Numbered from the stretch's first letter, positions 1 to 14,450 are shown. The stretch is 64,000 nt of DNA from Tabrizicola sp. (GCA_025458105.1 JALOTD010000021.1:1-64000); one strand, 5' to 3'. The notes: generated from the letters alone by a model not told the origin. Translations and numbers: made by a program.

Positions 1-721
1 CGACTGGCACGCGATCTTCCTTGCCTATATCGCCTTTTCCGGGCTCACTATGCTCTGGCTGGGTCTTCGTCAGCCTGAAACCTTGCCCGTAGCGGCCCGA
101 CGCACCCTCAACCCCGCTGACCTGATCGCCGCCACGCGAGAGCTCTTCCGCCACCGCATCGTTCTCGTGTCAACCTTCTTGCAAGCCCTGACCCTAGGCG
201 CACTTTTTGCTACGCTCTCGACAATCCAGCCGATTTTCGAAATCGTGCATGGCCGGGCCGACAGCTTCCCCCTCTGGTTTGCCGTTATCGCCGTGGCCTC
301 GATGTCGGGCAGCCTCTTGAACAGCCGGATCGTGATGACCCTCGGCATGCGCCGGGTCGTGCGCGGCACCTATGTCGCATTGATCCTGCTGACACTGGCC
401 ACCTTGGCCGTACTCGCCTCTGGCATTGTCACGGGCGACGCGGCTTTCGTCGTGCAACTGATCTGGAGCGTCGGCCTCTTTGCAACCATGGGCCTGACCA
501 TGGGCAACCTGAACGCGCTGGCCATGGAACCCGTGGGCTATATCGCGGGACTGGCGGCCTCGGTCATTTCAGCGCTGGCGACGATCGGTTCGGTCCTGCT
601 GGCAATCCCGGTGGGCATTGCCTTCGACGGAACCAGCCTGCCCCTGCTGGCGGGCGTCGCGGTGTTGATCGGTGCGGCCCTTGTCCTCGCGCATCGGACC
701 CTCGATGAACGTCGATCCTAG
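1..721 (+). CDS. Bcr/CflA-type MFS drug-efflux transporter, 3' part
   Basis: The open frame enters from the left edge (frame of base 2), so the true start lies outside the window and the ATG at 50 is internal. About 240 residues are visible. The first part reads DWHAIFLAYIAFSGLTMLWL followed by an ...RQPETL segment, the typical centre of Bcr/CflA-family 12-TM exporters (end of TM6, then the cytoplasmic loop). Several hydrophobic helices with Gly/Ala-rich faces follow, giving roughly the C-terminal six-helix half. The role would be proton-driven export of drugs or small metabolites across the inner membrane; the substrate cannot be read from the sequence. The gene ends at a TAG and is followed at once by a REP-like hairpin, then by convergent mfd. 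The family call is a recognition of sequence style, and other MFS subfamilies remain possible. Confidence 0.75.
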   Translation, partial: DWHAIFLAYIAFSGLTMLWLGLRQPETLPVAARRTLNPADLIAATRELFRHRIVLVSTFLQALTLGALFATLSTIQPIFEIVHGRADSFPLWFAVIAVASMSGSLLNSRIVMTLGMRRVVRGTYVALILLTLATLAVLASGIVTGDAAFVVQLIWSVGLFATMGLTMGNLNALAMEPVGYIAGLAASVISALATIGSVLLAIPVGIAFDGTSLPLLAGVAVLIGAALVLAHRTLDERRS

Positions 722-726
722 GCCCT

Positions 727-768
727 CCCCTCTCCCCTTGGGGGAGAGGGGTCGGGGGTGAGGGGAAA
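727..768. repeat. REP-like GC hairpin, copy A
   Basis: An 11-bp perfect stem (CCCCTCTCCCC at 727-737, GGGGAGAGGGG at 741-751) with a 3-nt loop is followed by tcgggggtgagggg. The same module recurs at about 13554-13597 (same orientation) and 32876-32911 (inverted). It lies between two convergent genes and may also help end transcription of both, though it has no U-tract. Confidence 0.75.
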
Positions 769-786
769 GACCCGCTTTGTGCAGGG

Positions 787-3700
787 TCAGACCGCTCGCC
801 CGGCCTTCACCACCTCGGCCAGGTCCCGCGCGATGTTAAAGGCGCCCTTGATGCGGTCGCCCTCGGACTTCATCTCGCCTACCAGCACAATCTTGTTGCC
901 GTTCACCTTCGCCGCCGGGCCTTGCGCCCGCAGGAAATCCACCAGGCCTCCCGGGTTGGCGAACTTGTCGTTGTGGAAGGCGATCGTCGCCCCCTTCGGC
1001 CCTGCGTCCAGCTTCGAGATCCCCGCCCGCTTGCACATCGCCTTGATGCGCACGATCAGCATCAGCGTGTTCACTTCCTTGGGCAGCGCCCCGAACCGGT
1101 CGATCAGCTCCGCCGCGAAGCCTTCCAACTCCACCTTCGTCGTCAGGATATAGCTTTCAGGGATCATCACCGGCACGCCCAGGTTCAACTGCGGGCTCCA
1201 ATCGTCGGAAATCGTTGACAAACCCTGCAACTCGCCCGACTTGATCTTGGCAATCGTCTCCTCCAGCATTTGCTGGTAAAGCTCATAGCCCACTTCCTTG
1301 ATGTGGCCCGACTGCTCCTCGCCCAAAAGGTTCCCCGCCCCCCTCAGGTCCAGGTCATGGGACGCCAGGTTGAACCCCGCCCCCAACGAATCCAGGCTGC
1401 CCAAAAGCCGCAATCGCTTCACCGCCTGTGGGGTCAGCGGAGCCCGGGGCTTGGTCGTCAGATAGCAATAGGCCCGCGTCTTCGACCGCCCAACCCGGCC
1501 CCGGATCTGATACAGCTGGCTCAGCCCGAACATGTCCGCCCGGTGGACAATCATGGTGTTGGCCGTAGGAATATCCAGCCCACTTTCAACAATCGACGTG
1601 GCAAGAAGCACGTCATACTTGCCGTCGTAGAACTGGTTCATCCGGTCATCCAGATCGCCAGCCGCCAGCTGCCCATGGGCGATGACGTAACTCACCTCCG
1701 GCACATGGGTCTTCAGGAAATCCTCGACCTCGTGCAGATCGGCAATGCGCGGCACCACATAAAACGACTGCCCACCCCGGAATCTTTCGCGCAAAAGCGC
1801 CTCGCGGATCGTGATTGTGTCGAATTCGGAAACGTAAGTCCGGATCGCCAAGCGGTCGACCGGAGGAGTCGCGATGATCGACAGATCCCGCACCCCGGTC
1901 AGCGACAGCTGCAGGGTGCGCGGGATGGGCGTCGCGGTCAGGGTCAGCACATGAACCTCCGACCGCATCTCCTTCAGCCGCTCCTTGTGCGCCACGCCAA
2001 AGTGCTGCTCTTCGTCGATGATGAGGAGCCCCAGCTTCTTGAAGCTGACCCCCTTCGCCAACAGCGCATGGGTGCCGACGACGATGTCCACCGACCCGTC
2101 CGCCATCGCCGCCCGCGTGGCATTGGCGTCCTTCGCGGAAACAAACCGCGACAAGGGCCTGACCGAAATGGGAAATCCCCGGAACCTCTCCGCGAAACTC
2201 CGATAGTGCTGCCTCGCCAGCAGCGTCGTCGGGCAGATCACCGCCACCTGCATCCCCGACAAGGCCGCGACGAAAGCCGCCCGCATCGCAACCTCGGTCT
2301 TGCCGAACCCCACGTCGCCCACCACCAGCCGGTCCATGGGCGAGCCCTTCTCCAGGTCCGCCACCACATCGGCAATCGCCGCCAGCTGGTCGTCGGTCTC
2401 CTGATAGGGGAACCGCGCCGCGAAGGCCTCCCAGATCGAATGCGGCGCCTCCAGGATCGGGGCGTGGCGCAAGGCGCGCTCGGCCGCGACCTTCATCAGC
2501 CGGTCGGCGATCTCCTTGATCCGCTCTTTCAGCTTGGCCTTCTTCGCCTGCCAGGCCCCGCCGCCCAGGCGGTCCAGAAGCCCCTCCTCATGCCCATAGC
2601 GGCTGAGAAGCTCGATATTCTCCACCGGCAGGTAGAGCTTCGCGTTCTCGGCATATTCCAGCATCACGCAGGCATGCGGAGCGCCAAGCGCCGTGATCGT
2701 CTCGATCCCCAGATAGCGGCCCACGCCATGTTCGACATGCACCACCAGATCGCCCGGTGACAGCGTGTCGACCTCGCGCAGGAAATTCTCAGCCTTGCGC
2801 TTGCGCCGGGGTTTCCCGACCATCCGGTCGCCCAGCACGTCCTGTTCGGAAATCACCGCCAGGCCCGGCGCTACGAACCCCGCCTCCAGCGGCCAGACCA
2901 CCAGGAACAGACCGCCTTTCCCGTCGGGCACCTCGCGGAAATCCGCGATCTCCTTCGCCCCGGTCAGGCCGTTGTCCGACAAGAGGCCCTTCAGCCGCTC
3001 CCGCGCGCCGTCGGACCAGCTGGCCAGGACCACCTGACCGTCCTTCGACAAAGCGCGAACATGATCGGCCAAGGCCTCGAAAAGATTGATCTTCTCCTGC
3101 TGACGCTCAGGCGCGAAGTTGCGCCCCACACGGGCACCTGCATCCAGCACCCCCGGCCCCGGCGCCTGTGCAAGGGGCGACAACTGCACCAAGCGAGTCG
3201 CCGCCAAGGCTGCCTCCCAGGCCGCATCGTCAAGGTAAAGCTCCCCGGGTGGGACGGGCTTGTAGACCGTGTCGATCCGCCCCTTGGCCCCCATCGCCTC
3301 GGCCCGCGTGTCATAGCTGTCGTCGATGGCCTCCCACCGCGCCAGCCGCGCAGGCGTCATCTGATCGTCCAGCATCACGCTCGCGCCAGGCAGATAGTCG
3401 AACAGCGTCTCAAGGCCCGCATGGAAGAACGGCAGCCAATGCTCCATCCCCTGATGCTTGCGGCCCGCGCTGACGGCCTCGTACAGCGGGTCATCCGTCC
3501 CCGCCGCGCCAAAACTGATGCGGTAATTCTGCCGGAACCGCGCAATCGCGGCCTCGTCCAGGATCACCTCGGACACCGCGGAAAACTCGACCCTTTTCAG
3601 CTTTTCGATGGTCCGCTGGGACGCCGGGTCAAACCGCCGCGCGCCGTCCAGCACGTCGCCGAAGAAATCCAGCCGGATCGGCCCCCCGGGGCCGGGCGGA

Positions 3701-4188
3701 TAGATGTCGACGATCCCGCCGCGCAGCGCGTAATCCCCCGGCTCGGCCACTGTGGACACCGGCGAAAACCCCATCCGCGCCAGGAACCCCTTCAGCCGCC
3801 CCTCGTCCACGCGGCTCCCGACCTCGGCCCGGAAACTGGCCGCCCGCACCACCTCGCGCGCGGGTACCTTCTGCGTCGCCGCGTTCAGCGTCGTGAGCAA
3901 CACGAACGGCCCCGGCAGCCCGTCGGCCAGCACCGAGAGCGTCGCCATCCGCCGCGCCGAAATTTCGGGGTTGGGGCTTACCCGGTCGTAGGGCAGGCAA
4001 TCCCAGGCCGGAAAGTCCAGCACCACGACCTCGGGCGCCATGACGGCCAGCGCCGCCCGCATCGCCTCGGCCCGCTTGTCGTCGCGACCGACATGCACCA
4101 CCGGTCGACCCCGCGCCAGTTCGCGGGCCAAAAGGCGGGCGTCAAAGCCCTCGGGCGCGCCGCCCAGGATGATGCGTTCGGCCGTCAT
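787..4188 (-). CDS. mfd: Transcription-repair coupling factor Mfd
   Basis: Mfd removes RNA polymerase stalled at DNA lesions and recruits UvrA for nucleotide excision repair. The 1133-residue length is normal. The N-terminal UvrB-like module is followed by the RNA-polymerase-interacting domain (LSPGDLVVHVEHGVGRYLGI), then the two RecA-like translocase folds with Walker A GDVGFGKTEVAMRAAF and the DEEQ box (LLIIDEEQHFGV). The TRG-type region ends with the arginine-rich motif IRGRVGRSKTRAYCYL, before a C-terminal UvrA-regulating domain. The ATG at 4188 gives the canonical N-terminus. The next gene upstream on the same strand ends at 4195, so the two are probably co-transcribed. The identification is secure. 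Confidence 0.97.
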   Translation of the reverse strand: MTAERIILGGAPEGFDARLLARELARGRPVVHVGRDDKRAEAMRAALAVMAPEVVVLDFPAWDCLPYDRVSPNPEISARRMATLSVLADGLPGPFVLLTTLNAATQKVPAREVVRAASFRAEVGSRVDEGRLKGFLARMGFSPVSTVAEPGDYALRGGIVDIYPPGPGGPIRLDFFGDVLDGARRFDPASQRTIEKLKRVEFSAVSEVILDEAAIARFRQNYRISFGAAGTDDPLYEAVSAGRKHQGMEHWLPFFHAGLETLFDYLPGASVMLDDQMTPARLARWEAIDDSYDTRAEAMGAKGRIDTVYKPVPPGELYLDDAAWEAALAATRLVQLSPLAQAPGPGVLDAGARVGRNFAPERQQEKINLFEALADHVRALSKDGQVVLASWSDGARERLKGLLSDNGLTGAKEIADFREVPDGKGGLFLVVWPLEAGFVAPGLAVISEQDVLGDRMVGKPRRKRKAENFLREVDTLSPGDLVVHVEHGVGRYLGIETITALGAPHACVMLEYAENAKLYLPVENIELLSRYGHEEGLLDRLGGGAWQAKKAKLKERIKEIADRLMKVAAERALRHAPILEAPHSIWEAFAARFPYQETDDQLAAIADVVADLEKGSPMDRLVVGDVGFGKTEVAMRAAFVAALSGMQVAVICPTTLLARQHYRSFAERFRGFPISVRPLSRFVSAKDANATRAAMADGSVDIVVGTHALLAKGVSFKKLGLLIIDEEQHFGVAHKERLKEMRSEVHVLTLTATPIPRTLQLSLTGVRDLSIIATPPVDRLAIRTYVSEFDTITIREALLRERFRGGQSFYVVPRIADLHEVEDFLKTHVPEVSYVIAHGQLAAGDLDDRMNQFYDGKYDVLLATSIVESGLDIPTANTMIVHRADMFGLSQLYQIRGRVGRSKTRAYCYLTTKPRAPLTPQAVKRLRLLGSLDSLGAGFNLASHDLDLRGAGNLLGEEQSGHIKEVGYELYQQMLEETIAKIKSGELQGLSTISDDWSPQLNLGVPVMIPESYILTTKVELEGFAAELIDRFGALPKEVNTLMLIVRIKAMCKRAGISKLDAGPKGATIAFHNDKFANPGGLVDFLRAQGPAAKVNGNKIVLVGEMKSEGDRIKGAFNIARDLAEVVKAGRAV

Positions 4189-4194
4189 GACACC

Positions 4195-7919
<3,725 letters not shown>

Positions 7920-7964
7920 ACAGGGGTTCCGTGTCGTGGTCTCGGGCCGACAATCGCCCCAGAA

Positions 7965-7985
7965 TAGTTAACCGAAGCTTAACTA
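7965..7985. promoter_or_regulatory. Candidate CtrA-binding site upstream of cckA
   Basis: TAGTTAA (7965-7971), CCGAAGC (7972-7978), TTAACTA (7979-7985). This is a perfect 7-bp inverted repeat that reads as TTAA-N7-TTAAC on both strands, matching the established CtrA consensus exactly. It sits in the cckA leader 46-66 bases before the start codon, where an activator or autoregulator would bind. Confidence 0.65.
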
Positions 7986-8019
7986 TGTCGATGTTGCACG
8001 CAAGGGTTGAGTGAGCGCG

Positions 8020-9165
8020 CTAACGTCGTTTCAGGATGGCACAGTAAAAGCCGTCACCGCCATCCATCGGCAAGAAGGTCCGCTCACGCTCCAGCCTCCA
8101 GCCTGAATGACCAGACAGAAATGCGGCTATCTGTCCGGCATTCTCTGCATGCAGCAGGGAACAGGTGGCATAGGCCAGGGTGCCTGTTTCGCCGACCAGG
8201 CCTGATGCCTGCTCCAGAATGGCGGCCTGGGTTGCCATGACTTCGGCAAGACGCTCGGGCGTCAATGCCCATTTGCCTTCCGGATCGCGACGCCAGCTGC
8301 CCGACCCGGAACAGGGTGCATCAACCAGCACCAGATCGAAGGGCGCATAGGTCTGTGGCCGGTCCGTCAAGGTGACACTGATTCCTGCCCGCCGGGCCCG
8401 CTCAGGCAGATCGGCCATCCGGCGCGGCCAGGCATCATGCGCAAAGACCATCATCCGTGCCCGCGCCGCCATCGCCAGAGTCTTTCCGCCGCCCCCGGCG
8501 CAATAGTCCAGCACGCGCAGTCCGTCGCGCAGGTCAAGCATTTCGACCACCGCTTGCGACGCGGCATCCTGCAGTTCCACCAGGCCGGTCAGATAGGCTT
8601 CGGATGTTTGCACTTTGCGGGCGTTCCCCGTCACCACAACCGCCGTTTGCGCCAGCGGGTGCAGAGCGGTCTCGATGCCCTCCCGCGCAAGGACCGCCAT
8701 TGCCTCCGCGGGTCCGGCTTTTGCAAGGTTCACCCGCAGAAAAACCGGGGCACGCTGCCGAAGCGCGGCACAGACGGCAGAGCATTTCTCCCCAAGGCTC
8801 GCCGTCAGCGCCGGGACCAGCCAATCCGGCATGTCAAGCGAATCGGCGGCCTCAGGGTCGCGGCCAGCCTCCCCGGCTGCAGCCGGCGCAGGCGCGTGAC
8901 CCTCACCGGAAAACAGCTCTTCCTGCCCGGCCTCGCGCATCAGCCCCAAGACCAGGCCGCGCCCAGTCAGACTGCCACCCCGGGCCGCTGCCGACCGTTT
9001 CCGCCGCAGCGCGTCATAGACGATGTCACGCACGGCCGCCCGGTCTTTCGACCCGGCATAACGGCTGGCCCGGCCCCAGTTCGTCAGCGCTTTCTCTGTC
9101 GGATCTCCGGCCAACACCCGGTCCAGAACCGCAATCGCTGCCGCCAGCCGCGCGCCGGGGGTCAT
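8020..9165 (-). CDS. RsmB/NOP-family rRNA (cytosine-5) methyltransferase
   Basis: A class I SAM-dependent methyltransferase of the RsmB/NOP2/Sun family that methylates C5 of cytosine in 16S rRNA, judged by family. The 381-residue protein has a helical NusB-like RNA-binding N-terminus, then SAM motif I LDYCAGGGGKTLAMAA. The family cysteine lies in VDAPCSGSGSWRRDPEGKW and the catalytic cysteine in YATCSLLHAEN. It is somewhat shorter than E. coli RsmB, as is usual for alphaproteobacterial members. It lies 9 bases downstream of guaB on the same strand and is probably expressed with it. Which cytosine it modifies cannot be told from the sequence. Confidence 0.9.
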   Translation of the reverse strand: MTPGARLAAAIAVLDRVLAGDPTEKALTNWGRASRYAGSKDRAAVRDIVYDALRRKRSAAARGGSLTGRGLVLGLMREAGQEELFSGEGHAPAPAAAGEAGRDPEAADSLDMPDWLVPALTASLGEKCSAVCAALRQRAPVFLRVNLAKAGPAEAMAVLAREGIETALHPLAQTAVVVTGNARKVQTSEAYLTGLVELQDAASQAVVEMLDLRDGLRVLDYCAGGGGKTLAMAARARMMVFAHDAWPRRMADLPERARRAGISVTLTDRPQTYAPFDLVLVDAPCSGSGSWRRDPEGKWALTPERLAEVMATQAAILEQASGLVGETGTLAYATCSLLHAENAGQIAAFLSGHSGWRLERERTFLPMDGGDGFYCAILKRR

Positions 9166-9174
9166 GCCGCGACC

Positions 9175-11467
<2,293 letters not shown>

Positions 11468-11489
11468 TCAGACCCTTTCACATTTGCCC

Positions 11490-11586
11490 AAATATCCCCG
11501 CCGGAGGCACTCCCGAGCCTCTTGCGCGCCCTTTGCGCGCAAGAGGCGAGACAAAGAGTCTTCGCGCGTCAGCGCTCAATTTGAAA
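11490..11586. repeat. Intergenic repeat with variable central hairpin, copy 1
   Basis: Conserved left block AAATATCCCCGCCGGAGGC, then TCCCGAG, a 13-bp perfect stem (11517-11529 with 11535-11547, 5-nt loop), then CGAGACAAAG and the right block CAGCGCTCAATTTGAAA. The same left and right blocks recur in reverse orientation at 39979-40074 around a different hairpin. It lies between convergent genes and could act as a two-way terminator. Confidence 0.8.
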
Positions 11587-11611
11587 ACCGCCCCAAGCCC
11601 CGGGCGAGCCG

Positions 11612-12604
11612 TTACGCCTCTGCCGCGTTGGTCGCCGCCGCAAGCCTTCCCCCGGGCCAGCGCTTTAGCACCCACCAGGCAATCGCCGGGATTACCCCCA
11701 AGGCCACCGCCGTCAGAACGACTCCCGGCCAGATCCAGATCCCGCCCGTCACCGTCAGCGCCGTCGCAAGCGCGGCCAGCGGAAAGGTGAAGGCCCCCCA
11801 TAGGGCCGTGACACCTGCCGCCGTCACCCAGCGTCCAGCGACCAGCAGGACCACGGCATAGGCTACCCCCAGCCCGGCAAAGACCATCCCGGCAAGGGGT
11901 ATACCCAACAGTCCCGCCACCGACGACAACAGGGCCGCCGGAGCCAGGTGGATCGCCAGCAGGGGCCGCAAGGGCGCAGGTGGCACGGCTTTGGCGAACT
12001 GCGCCGCACTGAGCCCCCAGACCGCCAGCGCCACGGGCAGCGTCGCCCAGAACAGCACCGTCGCAAGGCCGCCCCACCCCAACGCCACCGCTGCCGGGGC
12101 CGCAACGATGAAGCCCACGTAACTCAAGTGCAGCGTCGGGTTCACTGCACGTGCCTCGGGCGGCAGGCTTAGCAGCAACCGCGCAAGCAGCGCCGCCAAC
12201 ACCCCATGCCCGATCAGCGCCGCCAGCATCAGCCCCAACGCCACTGGGGCCGCATGGGCCGCGATGATCGTCGCCGCCGCCATCCCCCCCATGGTCAGCG
12301 CCGCGAGCCCGGACCGACCTGGCAGAACCCGCAGATCCTCGACCACCACGCCCGGACGCCGCGCGGCCTTGACCGCATAGGCCAGCGTCGAAAAGGCCCA
12401 AAGCGCCACCACCAGCCCCGCCAGAAAGTCCACCGGCCCCTGGTCCCAGTCCATCCTTCCGACGGCCAGCCGCAACGCGATCACCAGCCCCAGAAGCCCC
12501 AGGATTGGCGGAAAGATGGCCGGTGGGGTCCGCGCAAAAGCCGCCACCTGCCGGGGCGGAAACTCAGGCGGGGGATAGCGCTTCGGGCGCGGCTCAAGGG
12601 TCAT
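11612..12604 (-). CDS. TehA/SLAC1-type (TDT family) membrane protein, 'tellurium resistance protein'
   Basis: A 330-residue, very hydrophobic protein with about ten transmembrane helices after a proline-rich cytoplasmic N-terminus (RYPPPEFPPRQVAAFARTPPAIFPPILGLLGL). The opening 'TPPAIFPPILGLLGL' and the regular helix spacing match the TDT/voltage-dependent anion channel family that includes TehA and SLAC1. The substrate is unknown; homologs pass anions or dicarboxylates, and the tellurite label is historical. The start at 12604 has AGGAGG six bases upstream. It converges with the amidotransferase and is about 100 bases downstream of the dioxygenase-like gene on the same strand. Confidence 0.7.
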   Translation of the reverse strand: MTLEPRPKRYPPPEFPPRQVAAFARTPPAIFPPILGLLGLVIALRLAVGRMDWDQGPVDFLAGLVVALWAFSTLAYAVKAARRPGVVVEDLRVLPGRSGLAALTMGGMAAATIIAAHAAPVALGLMLAALIGHGVLAALLARLLLSLPPEARAVNPTLHLSYVGFIVAAPAAVALGWGGLATVLFWATLPVALAVWGLSAAQFAKAVPPAPLRPLLAIHLAPAALLSSVAGLLGIPLAGMVFAGLGVAYAVVLLVAGRWVTAAGVTALWGAFTFPLAALATALTVTGGIWIWPGVVLTAVALGVIPAIAWWVLKRWPGGRLAAATNAAEA

Positions 12605-12689
12605 CCTGTCCTCCTGACGGGGCTGGGCATGGTTAAGGATTACCGAATGTCCACGCCCAACCCCTTGATCTTCCTCAACCCGATCGCCC

Positions 12690-12705
12690 TGTCCACGCGT
12701 GGACA
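12690..12705. repeat. 16-bp perfect palindrome TGTCCACGCGTGGACA
   Basis: Perfect two-fold symmetry directly after the stop of the dioxygenase-like gene (stop at 12706-12708, minus strand). A near-identical copy with one changed base pair lies 5 bases upstream of the cimA start codon (31094-31109). Its role is unknown; it may be an operator or a family-specific repeat. Confidence 0.6.
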
Positions 12706-13491
12706 CTATCCCCGCACAACCGGGAACCAGTCCTCGCGCAGCCGCTGCCCGACGACCATCCCATGCCCCGGAAACGGTGGCGAGGTCGGCCCCGGCCGCT
12801 CCACATAGCGGGCATCGTCCCCGACCAGCCGCAACGAGAACGCCCGCCGCCGCCGCGTCGTGGTGTTCCCCCGCGTGCCATGCAGCGTGCGAAAATTGAA
12901 GGCCACGGCATCCCCCGGCTCCATCTCCCATTCCAGGATCTTCATCCCCTCCGCTTCCGGGTCCGGGGCCGGCATATAATCATCCTCAACCGGATAGAAG
13001 TTCGTTTCTGACATCCAACGCGTCGGCAGGACGTCCTTCTCCCACAGATGCGATCCCGCCACGCAACGCAGCGCCGCCTCCTTCACCGGGTCCAGCGGGG
13101 ACCAGAAGCTCACCGTCTGCCTGCCTTCAACAAAGTAGTAGGGCCCATCCGTATGCCAGGGCGTCGGTTTCGTCGTCCCGGGTTCCTTCACCAGCACATG
13201 GTCGTGGAACAGCTGCACCCGTTCCGACCCCATCAGCCGCGCCGCCACTTCTGCCACCTGCGACTGCCGGATCACTGCCGCGAATTCCGGCACCTTCTGC
13301 CAATTGCAGTAATCGTCGAAGAAATACCCCGGCTCCCCCGGCTTCAAGGTTGCCATCTGCTGTGTCGGGTTGGCCATGTTCCGCGCCACGCCTGCGCGCA
13401 GCATCTCGACCCAGTCGGCCCACAGCCCCTTGACCAGCACCACCCCGTCGCGCTCGTAGGCCGCGACCATCTCGTCCGTCACCGTGACCAT
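12706..13491 (-). CDS. Phytanoyl-CoA dioxygenase (PhyH)-like Fe(II)/2-oxoglutarate oxygenase
   Basis: A 261-residue double-stranded beta-helix oxygenase. The facial triad is visible: HxD in PWHTDGPYYF and the distal His in NFRTLHGTRGN; the 2-oxoglutarate-binding Arg is probably the one after RRRAFSLR. The family hydroxylates varied small molecules and the substrate here is unknown. The start MVTVTDEMVAAYERDGVVLV at 13491 fits the family; an open frame extends through the GC-hairpin repeat upstream but is not coding. Its neighbours on the same strand are the TDT-type protein and a GNAT-like protein, which do not define a pathway. Confidence 0.8.
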   Translation of the reverse strand: MVTVTDEMVAAYERDGVVLVKGLWADWVEMLRAGVARNMANPTQQMATLKPGEPGYFFDDYCNWQKVPEFAAVIRQSQVAEVAARLMGSERVQLFHDHVLVKEPGTTKPTPWHTDGPYYFVEGRQTVSFWSPLDPVKEAALRCVAGSHLWEKDVLPTRWMSETNFYPVEDDYMPAPDPEAEGMKILEWEMEPGDAVAFNFRTLHGTRGNTTTRRRRAFSLRLVGDDARYVERPGPTSPPFPGHGMVVGQRLREDWFPVVRG

Positions 13492-13553
13492 GCCATCCCC
13501 CGTTTTCTCCACCCTGCCCCGCCGCCCTGCCTGGCGCAAGGCCGACCCGGGGG

Positions 13554-13597
13554 CCTCTCCCCTCGCCCCTCGGGGGAGAGGGGCCGGGGGTGAGGGG
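13554..13597. repeat. REP-like GC hairpin, copy B
   Basis: CCTCTCCCC (13554-13562) pairs with GGGGAGAGG (13573-13581) and is followed by ggccgggggtgagggg, the same layout as the copy at 727-768. It fills the gap between two minus-strand genes. Confidence 0.75.
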
Positions 13598-13600
13598 GTG

Positions 13601-14404
13601 TCACGGCAGGACAAGCATCGTTGCCCCCAAACGCTTCAAACGCGCGCCGGTGCCCAGCTTGAACCGGGCCAGCCCCGGCGCGGCCTCAGTGTCAACCGAC
13701 CCAAGGTCGAGCCACCGCACCCCCTCGGCCGCCAGGGCCTCGGCTGCCCGTGCCAGCATCACACCATGCACCCCCGCCGCCCGCGCGGCCTTCGAGGCCC
13801 AGCCCAGGTGATAGGTGGCCGACCCGTCATGCACGACAAAGGCCATCGCCGCCCCCATCTCGCCACCCTGCCGCCATTCCCACAGCCGCATGGCCCCCGT
13901 CGGCAGCGCCATCGAAAAGGCCGCGGGCAGGCTGCGATACCGACGCTCTCTCTGCTGGGCCGCCTCTGCCGCGATCAGCCGGGCGAGTGTTCCGGCATCC
14001 CCGGGCCGCACCCTCACCTTCCCTTCCACCGCCACCAGCCGGTTGCGCCACTTGCCCGCCAATCCCGCCCGCAAGTCACCCTCCAGCGACCAGACGGCCT
14101 GATGCACCGGAGTGACCAGGGGAACCAGGCCCAGCCCAGCGATCGGATCCTCCGGAACAGCCACCGTGACGCCCATCCACCGCGCAAGGCGTCGAAATCC
14201 CTGATGCTTGTCAGCCTCGGTCGCTCCCGGCGCCCAGAGCGGACCCCGAAACACTGACCTCAGCCGCCCCCGCTCCACCACCAGCGCGCGGCCACAGTCC
14301 AGGTCATGCCACCGCACCCGCGCTCCCATCGCTTGCAGGGCTGCCGCATAGGCTTCGCTTTGCTGCAGAGGAACGAATCCCTCAAATCCAATACACTCCG
14401 GCAT
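13601..14404 (-). CDS. GNAT/FemAB-like acyltransferase
   Basis: A 267-residue protein with the two-lobed GNAT look of FemAB-type proteins: an N-terminal PLQQSEAYAAALQAMGARV segment, an MGAAMAFVVHDGSATYHLGWAS strand-turn-strand in the C-terminal lobe, and a terminal strand-loop WLDLGSVDTEAAPGLARFK like the substrate-closing element of peptidoglycan bridge-forming enzymes. The substrate is unknown; Rhodobacteraceae lack interpeptide bridges, so a different acyl acceptor is likely. The ATG at 14404 lies 7 bases from a 34-bp palindrome that it shares with the divergent small membrane ORF. Confidence 0.6.
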   Translation of the reverse strand: MPECIGFEGFVPLQQSEAYAAALQAMGARVRWHDLDCGRALVVERGRLRSVFRGPLWAPGATEADKHQGFRRLARWMGVTVAVPEDPIAGLGLVPLVTPVHQAVWSLEGDLRAGLAGKWRNRLVAVEGKVRVRPGDAGTLARLIAAEAAQQRERRYRSLPAAFSMALPTGAMRLWEWRQGGEMGAAMAFVVHDGSATYHLGWASKAARAAGVHGVMLARAAEALAAEGVRWLDLGSVDTEAAPGLARFKLGTGARLKRLGATMLVLP

Positions 14405-14410
14405 CCCGAG

Positions 14411-14444
14411 ATTAACGGGGTGGAAAGCTTTCCATGCCGTTAAT
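14411..14444. promoter_or_regulatory. 34-bp nested palindrome between divergent genes
   Basis: Outer arms ATTAACGG (14411-14418) and CCGTTAAT (14437-14444) surround a perfect inner palindrome TGGAAAGCTTTCCA (14421-14434), with only the two dinucleotides GG and TG breaking symmetry. The inner part resembles LacI-family operators (the usual core has CG instead of GC at the centre). It is placed to control both the minus-strand acyltransferase and the plus-strand small ORF. Confidence 0.6.
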
Positions 14445-14450
14445 CAGGTC

